From assembly GCF_030146175.1 (NCBI RefSeq), contig NZ_JASLCE010000099.1, positions 1-30,792 of the forward strand: 30,792 bases of DNA. Direction: 5' to 3'. This stretch comes from Flavobacterium sp. Lineage in GTDB: Bacteria; Bacteroidota; Bacteroidia; Flavobacteriales; Flavobacteriaceae. Position 1 is the first letter of the stretch; the number at the start of each line of letters is the position of its first letter. The notes below the pieces were generated by a model that was given only the letters and a program-made list of their open reading frames with translations, was not told the DNA's origin and ran no database searches. Shown here piece after piece: positions 8,352-16,941 of the stretch. Both the position numbers and the translations under genes were made by a program.

Positions 8352-10796
8352 ATGGAAAAAATGACGCTTAAAGAAGCCAAGTCCATTCTTACAAAACACA
8401 ATCTAGAAGCCGACGGAAAGCACCTTTTTGATGCTTTTGGGAATCTCGAAGTATTTGAAGCACTTCTGGCCGCCGGTGCCGATGCGAATCATTTTAATAC
8501 CTATTTTAATGTTCCGATTCTTTCGTTAGCCTATACCCGAAAAGAATATTCAAACTTTAAAATGCTTCTGGAATATGGCGCGAATCCGGACATCCCTTCA
8601 AGTGTGTTTGAGAATCGCGAACCGATTATTTTCGAGATTGCTTCTCCGCAAAAAGGAGTGAGTAGTTATCTCCGACCGATGATCAAAGCCGGAATTGATT
8701 TGAATCAATGGCACCCGGAATCGGGATATACCTTGTTACAACACGCCGCAAGCCGCTATTATGTGTCGCTTGAAAACCTCGAATATCTGATTGAAAACGG
8801 TGCTGATCCGAATCTGCCAAACCGGGATGGAGTAACGCTTTATGACTTGATCGACAGCGAGAAAATCAATCTTCGGAAACCGATGGTACTCGCTTTGAAG
8901 AAACATCAAACAGGTTATGTTGAGCGTCCAATCGAATTGCAAATCATTCCACCGCCTCAGATACCAAAATTAGATACGCATTTTTATCATTCGCTTGGTT
9001 TGTTCCGTGGGATAAAAGTGCTGGATAAGACCGATGATACACTTACCGTACGAATGTATCGAACCAAACAATACGACCTCGATTTCCCGAGAACACATAC
9101 CGATTCACTGAATATCATTTTTTCACTTTTGGAACATTCGGAAACACCATCAGCCTGGAAAGATGCGGCTACTGTATTCGATTTCTGGAAGGATCACGCT
9201 GCCGTGGCACGTCATTATATCAAATCGCATATCGTTTCGGATTTCGATTTAACGTCTCACGCCGACCTTTGGGAGGAAAGTGGATATATGGCTTTTGACG
9301 AGATATCGGAAGAAACGCGTGGAAAATTGCGACAGGCTACGATGACTATCACTGTAAACGAACCGGAGATGCTTAAGACGATCGAAGTAGGAAGTTTGGT
9401 TAAAATCCCGGAATTCATTGTTGCACCGCTTTGGTATCTTGAGAACAAGGCAACGTCGCAGTATTATTTCCTTTATATGAGTGACGGTGGCAGATGGATG
9501 GCGAAAGAAGGTACTATCGGTGCGGAAGCAAAAGGAAAAGTTATTGGCGGCATTAGCAAAGGCTACCATAAAGAACAAAACAATAGAGCGGAAGCATTCG
9601 CTTTTAAAAAATTAGAGGAAGGTTTTACGCTCGTCTACAAAAATTTTGACACGGCTTATAACCTCGAAGAAGGAATAACGGAAGCAGCGCGGGAAGTCAA
9701 AAACAATGAAAACAAAAATCAGGATTATAGTGAAGCGGCCATTAATGCGATCAAAAAGAAAGATGTGGCCAAGCTTGCGGAAATTCTAAAAAAAGGTGTT
9801 CATCCGGATACCTTGAAAGAAGAATATGGAAAACTGGCACTCGAACGTATCGCTAATGAATATATTCCGCAGCAAGTCCATCTTGACATGCTTAAATTAA
9901 TGCTCGAAAACGGAGCCGATCCGAATCATGAGTTGTATGAACACGAACCTTTGTTACAGAAAGTGTGCCGACACGCGAAAAATGAATTTGCGGATGAAAT
10001 GGTACGCGCATTACTTGATGCCGGAGCGGATATTTCGACCGTTGGATCTGAATTGTACCAATTTACTTCGAACCTGCAAGCCGCTTGCCAGGGCGGTATG
10101 TTGTGGTACATTGAGTACCTTCTGGAAAAGGGTGCCGATGTGCATTATAAAGATGAGAATGGCCTTTCGGCATTGAATTATGCCGTGAGAGCGGAACGGA
10201 ATGGGGTTGAAGCCATCGATTTACTGCTCAAAAACGGAGCGGATAAAAACGATCTGAATCTGTTTTACGGTTCCGAAAATGTGTTTGAATATGCCCAAAC
10301 TCCTGAAGTCGTGTATAAGCTTGTCGATTTGGGATTTGACATCAATATGCCACGCTATAACAGCGATTATCCCGCGATCCTTACGGTTGCCAAAAGAGGC
10401 TCCGTGACCATGTTTGACACCTTCCTGAAATTGGGTGGAATGGACGAAATGCACCGCATTCTGGATAGTCTGTATGATCGTTTGGACCAAAATAGTCAAT
10501 CCACGATCGAGGAACAAATCGAAAAGATGCGACTGATGCAAAAGCACGGACATTCGTTGCATTCGTTTTCCTATTTCAATCCAATCGAACGGCTTGTCGA
10601 TAAGAATCTTAAAAGGCGCAAAAAAATTACCAAATGGGAAGAAAAAGCCTTGTTAGATCTTTGGGAAATGGATTGCGCACCAAGACGTTTGAGTGAGCTT
10701 AACGAACTATACGAATACCTGACAAAAGTGGATTGTAAGCCGATGATCGAAAAATGCGGAAACTATATTACCGAAATTCAAGCGGCTTTAAACTAA
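8352..10796 (+). CDS. Ankyrin-repeat protein with unrecognised central domain (814 aa), paralogue 2
   Basis: Close tandem paralogue of the preceding gene with the same order: ankyrin block, central domain with MYRTKQYDLDFPRTHTDSL, second ankyrin block (LKLMLENGADPNH, MVRALLDAGADIS, IEYLLEKGADVHY). I chose ATG 8352 because it gives MEKMTLKEAK exactly as in copy 1. The frame runs back to an ATG at 8235 inside the previous gene, which would add 39 residues unlike copy 1. The N-terminal ankyrin block is much more conserved between the copies than the C-terminal one, where loops and repeat faces differ. That pattern is expected if the C-terminal repeats set partner specificity (inference). Confidence 0.9.
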   Translation: MEKMTLKEAKSILTKHNLEADGKHLFDAFGNLEVFEALLAAGADANHFNTYFNVPILSLAYTRKEYSNFKMLLEYGANPDIPSSVFENREPIIFEIASPQKGVSSYLRPMIKAGIDLNQWHPESGYTLLQHAASRYYVSLENLEYLIENGADPNLPNRDGVTLYDLIDSEKINLRKPMVLALKKHQTGYVERPIELQIIPPPQIPKLDTHFYHSLGLFRGIKVLDKTDDTLTVRMYRTKQYDLDFPRTHTDSLNIIFSLLEHSETPSAWKDAATVFDFWKDHAAVARHYIKSHIVSDFDLTSHADLWEESGYMAFDEISEETRGKLRQATMTITVNEPEMLKTIEVGSLVKIPEFIVAPLWYLENKATSQYYFLYMSDGGRWMAKEGTIGAEAKGKVIGGISKGYHKEQNNRAEAFAFKKLEEGFTLVYKNFDTAYNLEEGITEAAREVKNNENKNQDYSEAAINAIKKKDVAKLAEILKKGVHPDTLKEEYGKLALERIANEYIPQQVHLDMLKLMLENGADPNHELYEHEPLLQKVCRHAKNEFADEMVRALLDAGADISTVGSELYQFTSNLQAACQGGMLWYIEYLLEKGADVHYKDENGLSALNYAVRAERNGVEAIDLLLKNGADKNDLNLFYGSENVFEYAQTPEVVYKLVDLGFDINMPRYNSDYPAILTVAKRGSVTMFDTFLKLGGMDEMHRILDSLYDRLDQNSQSTIEEQIEKMRLMQKHGHSLHSFSYFNPIERLVDKNLKRRKKITKWEEKALLDLWEMDCAPRRLSELNELYEYLTKVDCKPMIEKCGNYITEIQAALN

Positions 10797-10814
10797 TACC
10801 TGAAGAATATTCAA

Positions 10815-12347
10815 ATGGAAAACTATTACGCTAAAGTCGTCGACATATTTGAAAGGCAATTCGATGTCCCTGTTACCGAAGACGGTACGGTTCAGATATC
10901 GAGTGCGCTTAAAATAAAAGCACTGGAAACCAATGCGCTCAAGGTTTTTTGTCGCAATAACGAACTCCGGACGCTTATTGCTCCCAATGCGATTTCGGTT
11001 GGATGTAACAAAAATAAACTGACATCGCTACATCTCGAAAACGCCGAAAGTGTGCATTGCGGTGAAAACAAAATCGCGGAATTGCAGGCACCAAAAGCTA
11101 CGGTCGTGAAGTGCTACATTAACTGTTTGACCGAATTACGGCTTGATAGCGCAGTCGAAATAGAATGTTACGGAAACAACGATTTGACCGTTATTTACGC
11201 TCCGAATTTACGCAAGATCGATAAATTTGAAAATCTCGTGCAAACGGAGAATTTTGCTTCGCGGAAAGAAATCGATATCACGCTTAAAAATCATTTTGAT
11301 CGCAGAAATCCGGAAGGCTATACAACCGAAACATTCGATCTTGAAATCGCACTCGATCTGGACAAACCCAGAACAATCGATACGGTTAAACTCGTGATAT
11401 CGATTTACGATCCGGCGGTGCAATTTGAAGTTTTCCTGATGGAATTAAAGGATCAATTCGGGCAGCAGGACCATATCGTAAAACAAATAGAATTTCCTTT
11501 TGAAGTAATTCAACCGATGTATTTTGCCTTTTCCGTTCCGATACGATCCTATGTTACGGGGACAAAAAACCTATTGGATATTATTCGGGAAACACCAGAA
11601 AGTGAACGTTTGTATGAAAGAGAATTCCATATTGACGTGACGTGCTATCTCGAATCCCAAAACACGCAGGATAAAATTTATACCAAGACGTTTGTAATCG
11701 ATAATCCGTTTTACGGACGTTATCAATGGGAATTGGATACGTTTACCGAACCGGCAAAAGTTTTACAAGACGAAAAATACCTGTCGGAGGCGCTTGCAAA
11801 CGTTTCGGATGATCTTGAAGAAGCGTTGCTTGAACTTTTTGAATTACACAAAGACCAAATTGCAGAAATCGCGGAATTCGTGGATGGTATTTCCTACGAT
11901 ATCCTGCCACACGAACGTTATGCTGCCATTTCATTCAGAATAACCGAAGACGAGGAAAAATACAGCCCGGCCGATTGGGAAAACTACAGTTTGTTGGAGT
12001 ACAGCAATTGCAAGTCGGAGAAATTTAAGGTGTTTTCGAAAAGCTTATTTCAATTGTTTTTTGAAATCCAGTCGAGTTCGGATGATTTTGAAGACATAGA
12101 AGCGCGTATCAACGATTTGTTGCTAACGGCAATTGCTAAGGCCGTTTTGCGTTCGTCGATAGCTGAAAAACTGCGCGATTGCGGGATTACGAATGCGCCA
12201 TTACTTACGGACACTTTTGATAAAACTGTCGAATACATTGTTTCCGTTTCGGAATATGGAGAAGATCCGTTTAATTACTGTGAATCGGTTATTTCGAATA
12301 CCGAAACGAAACCTGTGGACAAACGCATCTGCCTTGATAAATTTTAA
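10815..12347 (+). CDS. Protein with N-terminal 18-residue Cys/Asn-ladder solenoid and unknown C-terminal domain (510 aa)
   Basis: The N-terminal part contains short solenoid repeats of the form L..L..P.A..V.C..N. Cysteines fall at residues 46, 64, 82, 100 and 118, an exact 18-residue period, and each has an Asn three residues later (CRNN, CNKN, CGEN, CYIN, CYGN). This resembles a compact leucine-rich-repeat or related beta-solenoid, shorter per turn than ordinary LRRs. From about residue 155 onward the protein is of unrecognised type, with beta-like segments up to about 310 and a mostly acidic helical C-terminus (for example SDDLEEALLELFELHKDQ). No export signal is seen. It begins 18 bp after the second ankyrin gene and 3 bp before the next gene, so it belongs to the same operon. 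Confidence 0.85.
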   Translation: MENYYAKVVDIFERQFDVPVTEDGTVQISSALKIKALETNALKVFCRNNELRTLIAPNAISVGCNKNKLTSLHLENAESVHCGENKIAELQAPKATVVKCYINCLTELRLDSAVEIECYGNNDLTVIYAPNLRKIDKFENLVQTENFASRKEIDITLKNHFDRRNPEGYTTETFDLEIALDLDKPRTIDTVKLVISIYDPAVQFEVFLMELKDQFGQQDHIVKQIEFPFEVIQPMYFAFSVPIRSYVTGTKNLLDIIRETPESERLYEREFHIDVTCYLESQNTQDKIYTKTFVIDNPFYGRYQWELDTFTEPAKVLQDEKYLSEALANVSDDLEEALLELFELHKDQIAEIAEFVDGISYDILPHERYAAISFRITEDEEKYSPADWENYSLLEYSNCKSEKFKVFSKSLFQLFFEIQSSSDDFEDIEARINDLLLTAIAKAVLRSSIAEKLRDCGITNAPLLTDTFDKTVEYIVSVSEYGEDPFNYCESVISNTETKPVDKRICLDKF

Positions 12348-12350
12348 GAT

Positions 12351-12746
12351 ATGAAACAACTTAAAACCCGCGAACTGCTTTACGACGGAATGGAAGGCGA
12401 ATCGCTTTATAACGAAAGTCACTACTTTTTCGGGCGAAATTTTACAATGACGGAAATCTTGCGAAATCCATTCGCCAGACTCAAAAGAAAAATCGAAATC
12501 GAAAACGAAGCCTACGAGCAAATTATTTCGGATGCCGGATTTACAAGTGTAAGCTCGTTTTTTAAGCATTTGGAAGAAACCGAAGAAGTACAGTATCGCT
12601 CCCAAAACGGATTGTCGTTGTATTATGTGACGCACCTGCATATGCTATTTGTTTTTTCATTTGGCGAAACCCAGCCGGCACGTTATCAACTGTATTGCGA
12701 AGGCGTTTGGGAAATGTATGTGAATCGTTGGGAAGACACACCCTAA
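12351..12746 (+). CDS. Small protein of unknown function (131 aa)
   Basis: Starts 3 bp after the preceding stop, so it is very probably co-transcribed and translationally coupled. The sequence is MKQLKTRELLYDGMEGE..., with a charged helical middle (ARLKRKIEIENEAYEQI) and an aromatic, beta-like end (LSLYYVTHLHMLFVFSF; EGVWEMYVNRWEDTP). There is no signal peptide, membrane segment or motif I can assign. It is the last gene of the + strand run, 13 bp before a strong hairpin terminator. Confidence 0.75.
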   Translation: MKQLKTRELLYDGMEGESLYNESHYFFGRNFTMTEILRNPFARLKRKIEIENEAYEQIISDAGFTSVSSFFKHLEETEEVQYRSQNGLSLYYVTHLHMLFVFSFGETQPARYQLYCEGVWEMYVNRWEDTP

Positions 12747-12759
12747 GTTATGATATAGA

Positions 12760-12788
12760 AAAAGCCTGTACTACTAGTACAGGCTTTT
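12760..12788. terminator. Bidirectional intrinsic terminator
   Basis: Perfect 12-bp stem AAAAGCCTGTAC / GTACAGGCTTTT with a 5-nt loop (TACTA), lying between convergent genes. The A-rich left arm and T-rich right arm make it suitable for both strands: it ends the + strand operon and the - strand secreted-protein pair. Confidence 0.9.
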
Positions 12789-12812
12789 ATTTGACTTAAT
12801 TATTCGGGATTG

Positions 12813-13580
12813 TTATCGCTTAATCATTTTTTTGGTAAAGGAAATACCATCAGGAGTCGTTATTTTTAAAATGTAAGTTCCAGCAGCTAGATCGGCAATA
12901 TTTAATAAATTGCTATGGCTGGATGTCCCAACAAATCGTCCATTTAGGTCAAATATATCTACGTGTTTTATTTCTTTATCGAAATGTACCGTTGTGGTAG
13001 CCGGGTTAGGGTAGAAGTTAAAATTAGAAGTAGTTGGATCGTTAAGACTTAAAACGTTTTCCACGCTAACTACATTTTTGAAAGTAGAACCCCAAAGTCC
13101 CTGATTGTCTTTTAATCGAATATTAAAAACATACAGCCCTACGGAACCCGGAACGGGAACGCCATTGGCACGGAATTTTTCGAAGGCACTATTGAAATTT
13201 CCATCAGTGGCTACGATAGGTGTTCCGTTTCCATAACCTGGATCGGTACCCCAAAAATATTCCCCTTGTATAATCTCAACAAGTCCTTCTGTTACCGAAG
13301 CTTCGACATTAACAACACTAGAAAAAGTGGAGCCCCATAGATTCTGGTTGTCTTTAAAACGGATGTTGAATTTGTGTAAACCAACACTCGGCAGGTTGAT
13401 GCCCGAAGCGGCAATTTTTTCGAAAGCACTGTTAAAGTTACCATCGGCGGCTGCAATTACGATACCATTGCCTAATCCCGGATCGGTATCCCAAAAATAT
13501 TCGGCTTGTGTTATGGATACTTGTCCCTGAACAAAGTTGGCCGCAAAAAAAGCTATCAATATATAAAGTCGTTTTTTCAT
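12813..13580 (-). CDS. Exported two-repeat protein with T9SS type A sorting domain (255 aa)
   Basis: An N-terminal signal peptide (MKKRLYILIAFFAANFVQGQ) is followed by two copies of a roughly 75-residue repeat, at about 25-93 and 105-172. Each has EYFW[DG]TDPG.GNG, DGNFNSAFEK, FNIR.KDNQ and LWGSTF. Residues about 186-255 form a Por secretion-system C-terminal sorting domain: NFYPNPATTTVHF, VDIFDLNGRFV, LAAGTYILKI and a basic end KKMIKR. In Bacteroidota this domain directs export through the type IX system and surface attachment or release. The protein is therefore probably on the cell surface or secreted. It lies 17 bp downstream of the beta-helix gene and the two are likely one operon. The role of the repeats is unknown. 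Confidence 0.9.
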   Translation of the reverse strand: MKKRLYILIAFFAANFVQGQVSITQAEYFWDTDPGLGNGIVIAAADGNFNSAFEKIAASGINLPSVGLHKFNIRFKDNQNLWGSTFSSVVNVEASVTEGLVEIIQGEYFWGTDPGYGNGTPIVATDGNFNSAFEKFRANGVPVPGSVGLYVFNIRLKDNQGLWGSTFKNVVSVENVLSLNDPTTSNFNFYPNPATTTVHFDKEIKHVDIFDLNGRFVGTSSHSNLLNIADLAAGTYILKITTPDGISFTKKMIKR

Positions 13581-13597
13581 CTCTTTTTATCGATACA

Positions 13598-14764
13598 TTA
13601 TTTCGAAAAACCAGAACCTGATACATTTAACTGGGTACCGGTTGTAATTCTTCTGGGTATGTTTAAATAATTTATTTGTGCTCGGTTACCACTGTCGGCT
13701 GGCCAATAATTGCTCCAACTGTTGGAACCACCTCCGTTACCGGCATCATTACGTGTTAAATCCAAATCGGTGTATTCCACTGCCGGAGAACCAGCGTTTA
13801 CATTGGCACCGCTAACACTCTGACTGTTGGGATTGATGGTGAAATTCCCCGAAGTATTCGATCCCTGATTGGCAACATTATTTAAAACAAAAGAAGATTG
13901 CGACATGTTGTAGTATGCTGAAACCGTTGCATTCGAGTTGTAATTGTAGATCAGAAAATCACCGCCAAGTGCCAATACATTATTGTATACCGAAATGTTT
14001 CCGGTATTTCCAGTTGACAGATTGATTGTAATACATTCCCCATATTGACCTCCGCCGCTGGTTCGTGTATCGGCAACATTATTGGTGATTTCATTGGTAC
14101 TTCCGTTTTTGACACCCCAAATGCTGATGGAACTTTGCGGAAGGAAGTTGTTTAAAATTTTAAAAGCATAGTTTCTTTGGTAATTGGTAATCCCGTAACT
14201 CGCAATATTGGCGATGATTTCAACGTCATCCGTAGCCAAACTGGTATCATCCGTATGGGTTACAAACAGCGATCCTACAGCATTACCGGTACATCTTCCA
14301 TGCGATATAATTGTTTCACTATCTACTGTACATCCGGAAATATTGGTAGTGGCATTTACCTGACCGGCATCTAAGAAACTCAAAACAGAATTGAAGACGT
14401 TTAAAGTGGTTCGGCCACCGGTTGTAGCACCGGAAATGGTAACACTATTTGCAATGGCATTGTGAAGGGTAACCACTCTTCCTGCCAGTGGCGTTATGAC
14501 AACGGTTCCCTGCAGTTTGTATTTTTGATAATTGGTTTCCGAAACAAAAGTCAACGACTTATTGATCGTTATATTTTCAATATAGGCGGCATTTGCATTT
14601 TTGGGTTTGATAATGATTCGGTCCCCGTTTGTTGCGGCTGTTATTGCGGCACTCACGGTTGCGTAAGCACCATTGGCTCCGTTTTCCCGAACATATAAAT
14701 CGGCAGCTGAGGTTATCGAGGTAAACAGACAGGCGATGGCACTAAAAAGTACTATTTTTTTCAT
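13598..14764 (-). CDS. Exported parallel beta-helix-like protein (388 aa)
   Basis: A signal peptide (MKKIVLFSAIACLFTSITSA) precedes a long region rich in Asn, Thr, Ser, Gly and Ile with short alternating strands (for example ENITINKSLTFVSE and NNVADTRTSGGGQYGECITI). This composition is typical of right-handed parallel beta-helix proteins. The opening YATVSAAITAATNGDRIIIKP resembles the first turn of pectate-lyase-like and other surface beta-helix proteins. No catalytic residues can be assigned and no C-terminal sorting domain is seen; it ends GTQLNVSGSGFSK. It is probably periplasmic or surface-exposed. It is the first gene of a pair with the T9SS-sorted protein. Confidence 0.8.
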   Translation of the reverse strand: MKKIVLFSAIACLFTSITSAADLYVRENGANGAYATVSAAITAATNGDRIIIKPKNANAAYIENITINKSLTFVSETNYQKYKLQGTVVITPLAGRVVTLHNAIANSVTISGATTGGRTTLNVFNSVLSFLDAGQVNATTNISGCTVDSETIISHGRCTGNAVGSLFVTHTDDTSLATDDVEIIANIASYGITNYQRNYAFKILNNFLPQSSISIWGVKNGSTNEITNNVADTRTSGGGQYGECITINLSTGNTGNISVYNNVLALGGDFLIYNYNSNATVSAYYNMSQSSFVLNNVANQGSNTSGNFTINPNSQSVSGANVNAGSPAVEYTDLDLTRNDAGNGGGSNSWSNYWPADSGNRAQINYLNIPRRITTGTQLNVSGSGFSK

Positions 14765-14819
14765 TGCGCTTTTTTAGGAATTGAATTTTAGTTGAAGGGT
14801 AATCGGTTTGTAAAAAGGG

Positions 14820-14868
14820 TACCATTATTTTTTCACGGATTCAAGTGAATGGTGAAAAAATAATGGTA
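14820..14868 (-). terminator. Long hairpin, probable terminator of the secreted-protein gene at 14882-16027
   Basis: A 17-bp perfect inverted repeat (TACCATTATTTTTTCAC / GTGAAAAAATAATGGTA) with a further 4-bp inner stem (ATTC AAGT GAAT) beyond G/G mismatches. It lies 13 bp after the stop of the gene at 14882. On the - strand it is followed by CCCTTTTTAC, a U-rich tail. It also sits between that gene and the start of the beta-helix gene at 14764. Confidence 0.8.
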
Positions 14869-14881
14869 AAGGGTATTGTTT

Positions 14882-16027
14882 TTATTTTTCCAGTTTCATC
14901 CAGAAATAATCGTTCCAACCTTCGATCAGTCTTGTTGGATCGGTATTTTTAGTTCTGTCCTGCTCCGGACTTTGTACGATTCTTTTATCTTTTACAGCAA
15001 AGCTATATTTTCGCGGTTTTGTTTCTCCTTCAATAGATAGTTCCACTTTATAGGCACCGTCCGTAAGGTTGGCAAATTTGAATTCTCCCGGTTTGTCTAC
15101 CAATTTTAAAGCACATCGGTATTCATTCCATTTAGCTTGCTCTACCTGAGCCACATTTGGAGCTCCCGTTCCGTATTGTTGTGCAAATGGCTTGTTGTCT
15201 TTTAGAACTTTCACGCTCCATTTTACACTTTTATTTGTTTTTCGGCTGTTGGCCGGATCGGGCTTGAATTCTTCGTGGTTAAGATAATATCCAAAAACCA
15301 GGTTCCCGGATTCATCATAATTCATATAGGCATAATCATTCCACGGACCGCGTGTTACGTACATTTCGTTCATGGCAGAGTAGGCGTCGGGATTCGTTAG
15401 TTTTTGAATTTCGAAATTAAACGAATAGTACATTTTATCACCTGCGATAAAATCAAGTCGGTATTCGCCGGTACCCCATTTTTTAACATCAATTTCAGTT
15501 CCACCAACCCATTCGCCATCGCGTTTGTATCGGCTGTCAGGAGTATTGTACTTTATTTTTTTGCCATCGTCAAATTGTTGGAATCCGTCATATTCGAAGT
15601 ACGTGATGTATTGATCCCCTTTATATACTTTAATTTTTAGAAATTCGGCCTGGTCATGAACGGTGTTTACGGTAGCACCACTAGCTGTTTTGTTTGGAAC
15701 AAAAGTAGCCGTATACCCGGAAAATCGGGTTAGACCACCTGTTCCTATTGATGTTCCGTACAATAAGGAATTAAAAGTAACTGCCGGCGTTTGTTTGTAC
15801 ATATTCCAGTCCAGTTTTAAGGAAGACGTTCCGCTGGAAGCACCGCCTTTATTTTTTACCTTTTTGGCAACTTTTTCACCTGTATCAACAGCTTCTTCGG
15901 CTTTTTTTACCGTTTCGACTGCGTTATTGGCTTGATTTGCAGTATTTCGGATTTTACCTAAAAGCTGCGCATTGGAGCTGGTAATCGAACCAAGCAATAG
16001 TCCAATGATTACTAATTTTTGTTTCAT
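14882..16027 (-). CDS. Exported protein of unknown function (381 aa)
   Basis: It begins with a clear signal peptide (MKQKLVIIGLLLGSITSSNA, cleavage near QLL). A polar, Ala/Lys/Glu-rich helical stretch follows (about residues 25-65; NQANNAVETVKKAEEAVDTG). The rest is a mostly beta globular region with many Trp and Tyr (for example YITYFEYDGFQQFDDGKK, YYSFNFEIQKL, WNDYFWMKL). There is no T9SS sorting domain, lipobox or membrane anchor, so a periplasmic location is most likely. Its promoter region carries the operator array shared with four other promoters here, and it lies directly downstream of the LytTR regulator gene. It is therefore a likely target of that regulator. I do not recognise the family. 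Confidence 0.85.
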   Translation of the reverse strand: MKQKLVIIGLLLGSITSSNAQLLGKIRNTANQANNAVETVKKAEEAVDTGEKVAKKVKNKGGASSGTSSLKLDWNMYKQTPAVTFNSLLYGTSIGTGGLTRFSGYTATFVPNKTASGATVNTVHDQAEFLKIKVYKGDQYITYFEYDGFQQFDDGKKIKYNTPDSRYKRDGEWVGGTEIDVKKWGTGEYRLDFIAGDKMYYSFNFEIQKLTNPDAYSAMNEMYVTRGPWNDYAYMNYDESGNLVFGYYLNHEEFKPDPANSRKTNKSVKWSVKVLKDNKPFAQQYGTGAPNVAQVEQAKWNEYRCALKLVDKPGEFKFANLTDGAYKVELSIEGETKPRKYSFAVKDKRIVQSPEQDRTKNTDPTRLIEGWNDYFWMKLEK

Positions 16028-16078
16028 TTTTTTTCTGATTATTGGTTGAATGCAAGACCTTTATTCGGAATTACGATG

Positions 16079-16169
16079 CAATAATAAATCAAAGAAAAAT
16101 GAGAATTTTGACTAATGAATATCTGTTTGTTTTTGGAAGATATTCGTAGAAATTGGACGAAAATTCGTT
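16079..16169 (-). promoter_or_regulatory. Predicted LytTR-type operator array and promoter of the gene at 14882-16027
   Basis: On the coding (-) strand the half-sites are AACGAA (16164-16169), TACGAA (16143-16148), AACAGA (16122-16127) and AGTCAA (16108-16113), at spacings 21, 21 and 14 bp. The linker between the last two is TATTCATT. After 21 bp comes TATTATTG (16079-16086), one base from TAnnTTTG. The two gene-proximal half-sites are weak individually; the call rests on spacing and linker shared with the other four arrays. Confidence 0.6.
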
Positions 16170-16179
16170 TTAGTGCTAT

Positions 16180-16935
16180 TTATACATGAAGGTTTTCAAG
16201 CAAAACCAGAAACTCCTCTTTTTTGCGTACGGAAAGGGGAATGGATGTCTTGTTTTTCATGACAACCGTATTACCGCCATCCGATTTAATAAAATGGTCG
16301 AAATAGGCCATATTGATCAAATGCGATTGGTGCGTTCTGAAGAAATTGTGAGGCGCCAACATCGTTTCGTATTCTTTCAGATTAGTTGAAACAATGAGTT
16401 TTGGCGCATTAATAAAATTAAAAGTAGTGTAATTTTTATCCGATTCGCAATGCACGATATCCTGAATATTGACCGAATAAATACGATCGGCTGTTTTAAG
16501 AACCAATTTTTGCAAATTTTTGGGTCTTTCCAGATTGCTAAACAAGTTGTTGAGTTTTATATCAAAAACTTCCTTGCTAATCGATTCTTCCGCCTTTTTA
16601 ACGGCTTCCACCAAATCGGCCGGATCCAAAGGTTTTAGCAGGTAATCAATAGCTGAAAAACGAAAAGCCCGGATGGCAAAGTCTTCGTAACCTGTAATGA
16701 AGATTACTTTAAAATTAATAGGTTGTAGCTTTTGAAGCAAATCAAAACCGGTTCCGTCGGGCATTTCCACGTCAAGAAAAACAATATCCGGCGCCAATTG
16801 TTTGATAAGACTTACTCCTGATGTTACCGAATCGGCTTGGCCAATAATAGCAATATTGGGACAGTTTGATTTTATGGTGGCGATATTTTTCTTTCGAATG
16901 GTTTCAATATCGTCGATGACAACAGCTTTTAACAT
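16180..16935 (-). CDS. LytTR-family response regulator (251 aa)
   Basis: An N-terminal receiver domain (about residues 1-120) has the acidic pocket DD at 8-9, phospho-acceptor Asp55 in IVFLDVEMPDG, conserved Thr81 in FITGYEDFA and Lys101 in LLKPLD. The C-terminal part (about 145-248) is a LytTR DNA-binding domain: IVHCESDKNYTTF, HNFFRTHQSHLINM and IPLSVRKKEEF are its usual core. Such proteins bind direct repeats about two helical turns apart. The gene starts 6 bp after the sensor kinase gene, so the two are a cognate pair in one operon. The operator arrays found at five nearby promoters have the expected 21-bp period, making this protein the best candidate to bind them (inference). Confidence 0.95.
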   Translation of the reverse strand: MLKAVVIDDIETIRKKNIATIKSNCPNIAIIGQADSVTSGVSLIKQLAPDIVFLDVEMPDGTGFDLLQKLQPINFKVIFITGYEDFAIRAFRFSAIDYLLKPLDPADLVEAVKKAEESISKEVFDIKLNNLFSNLERPKNLQKLVLKTADRIYSVNIQDIVHCESDKNYTTFNFINAPKLIVSTNLKEYETMLAPHNFFRTHQSHLINMAYFDHFIKSDGGNTVVMKNKTSIPLSVRKKEEFLVLLENLHV

Positions 16936-16941
16936 AGGTAA

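Larger units (their letters stand above)
5829..10796 (+). repeat. Two-copy tandem duplication of the ankyrin gene with its upstream sequence
   Basis: Both ankyrin genes are preceded by TTATACAATCCGACCA and AAATATTATGGAAAAAATGA, so the duplicated unit begins at least 30 bp before the start codon. The two coding copies stay collinear to their ends (QAALN in both). Confidence 0.8.

Noticed and set aside
974..10796. Possibility that the tandem arrays are a mobile element or CRISPR-like structure
   Set aside because: Repeats are whole genes in frame; there are no terminal inverted repeats, target duplications, transposase, integrase or spacer-like units.
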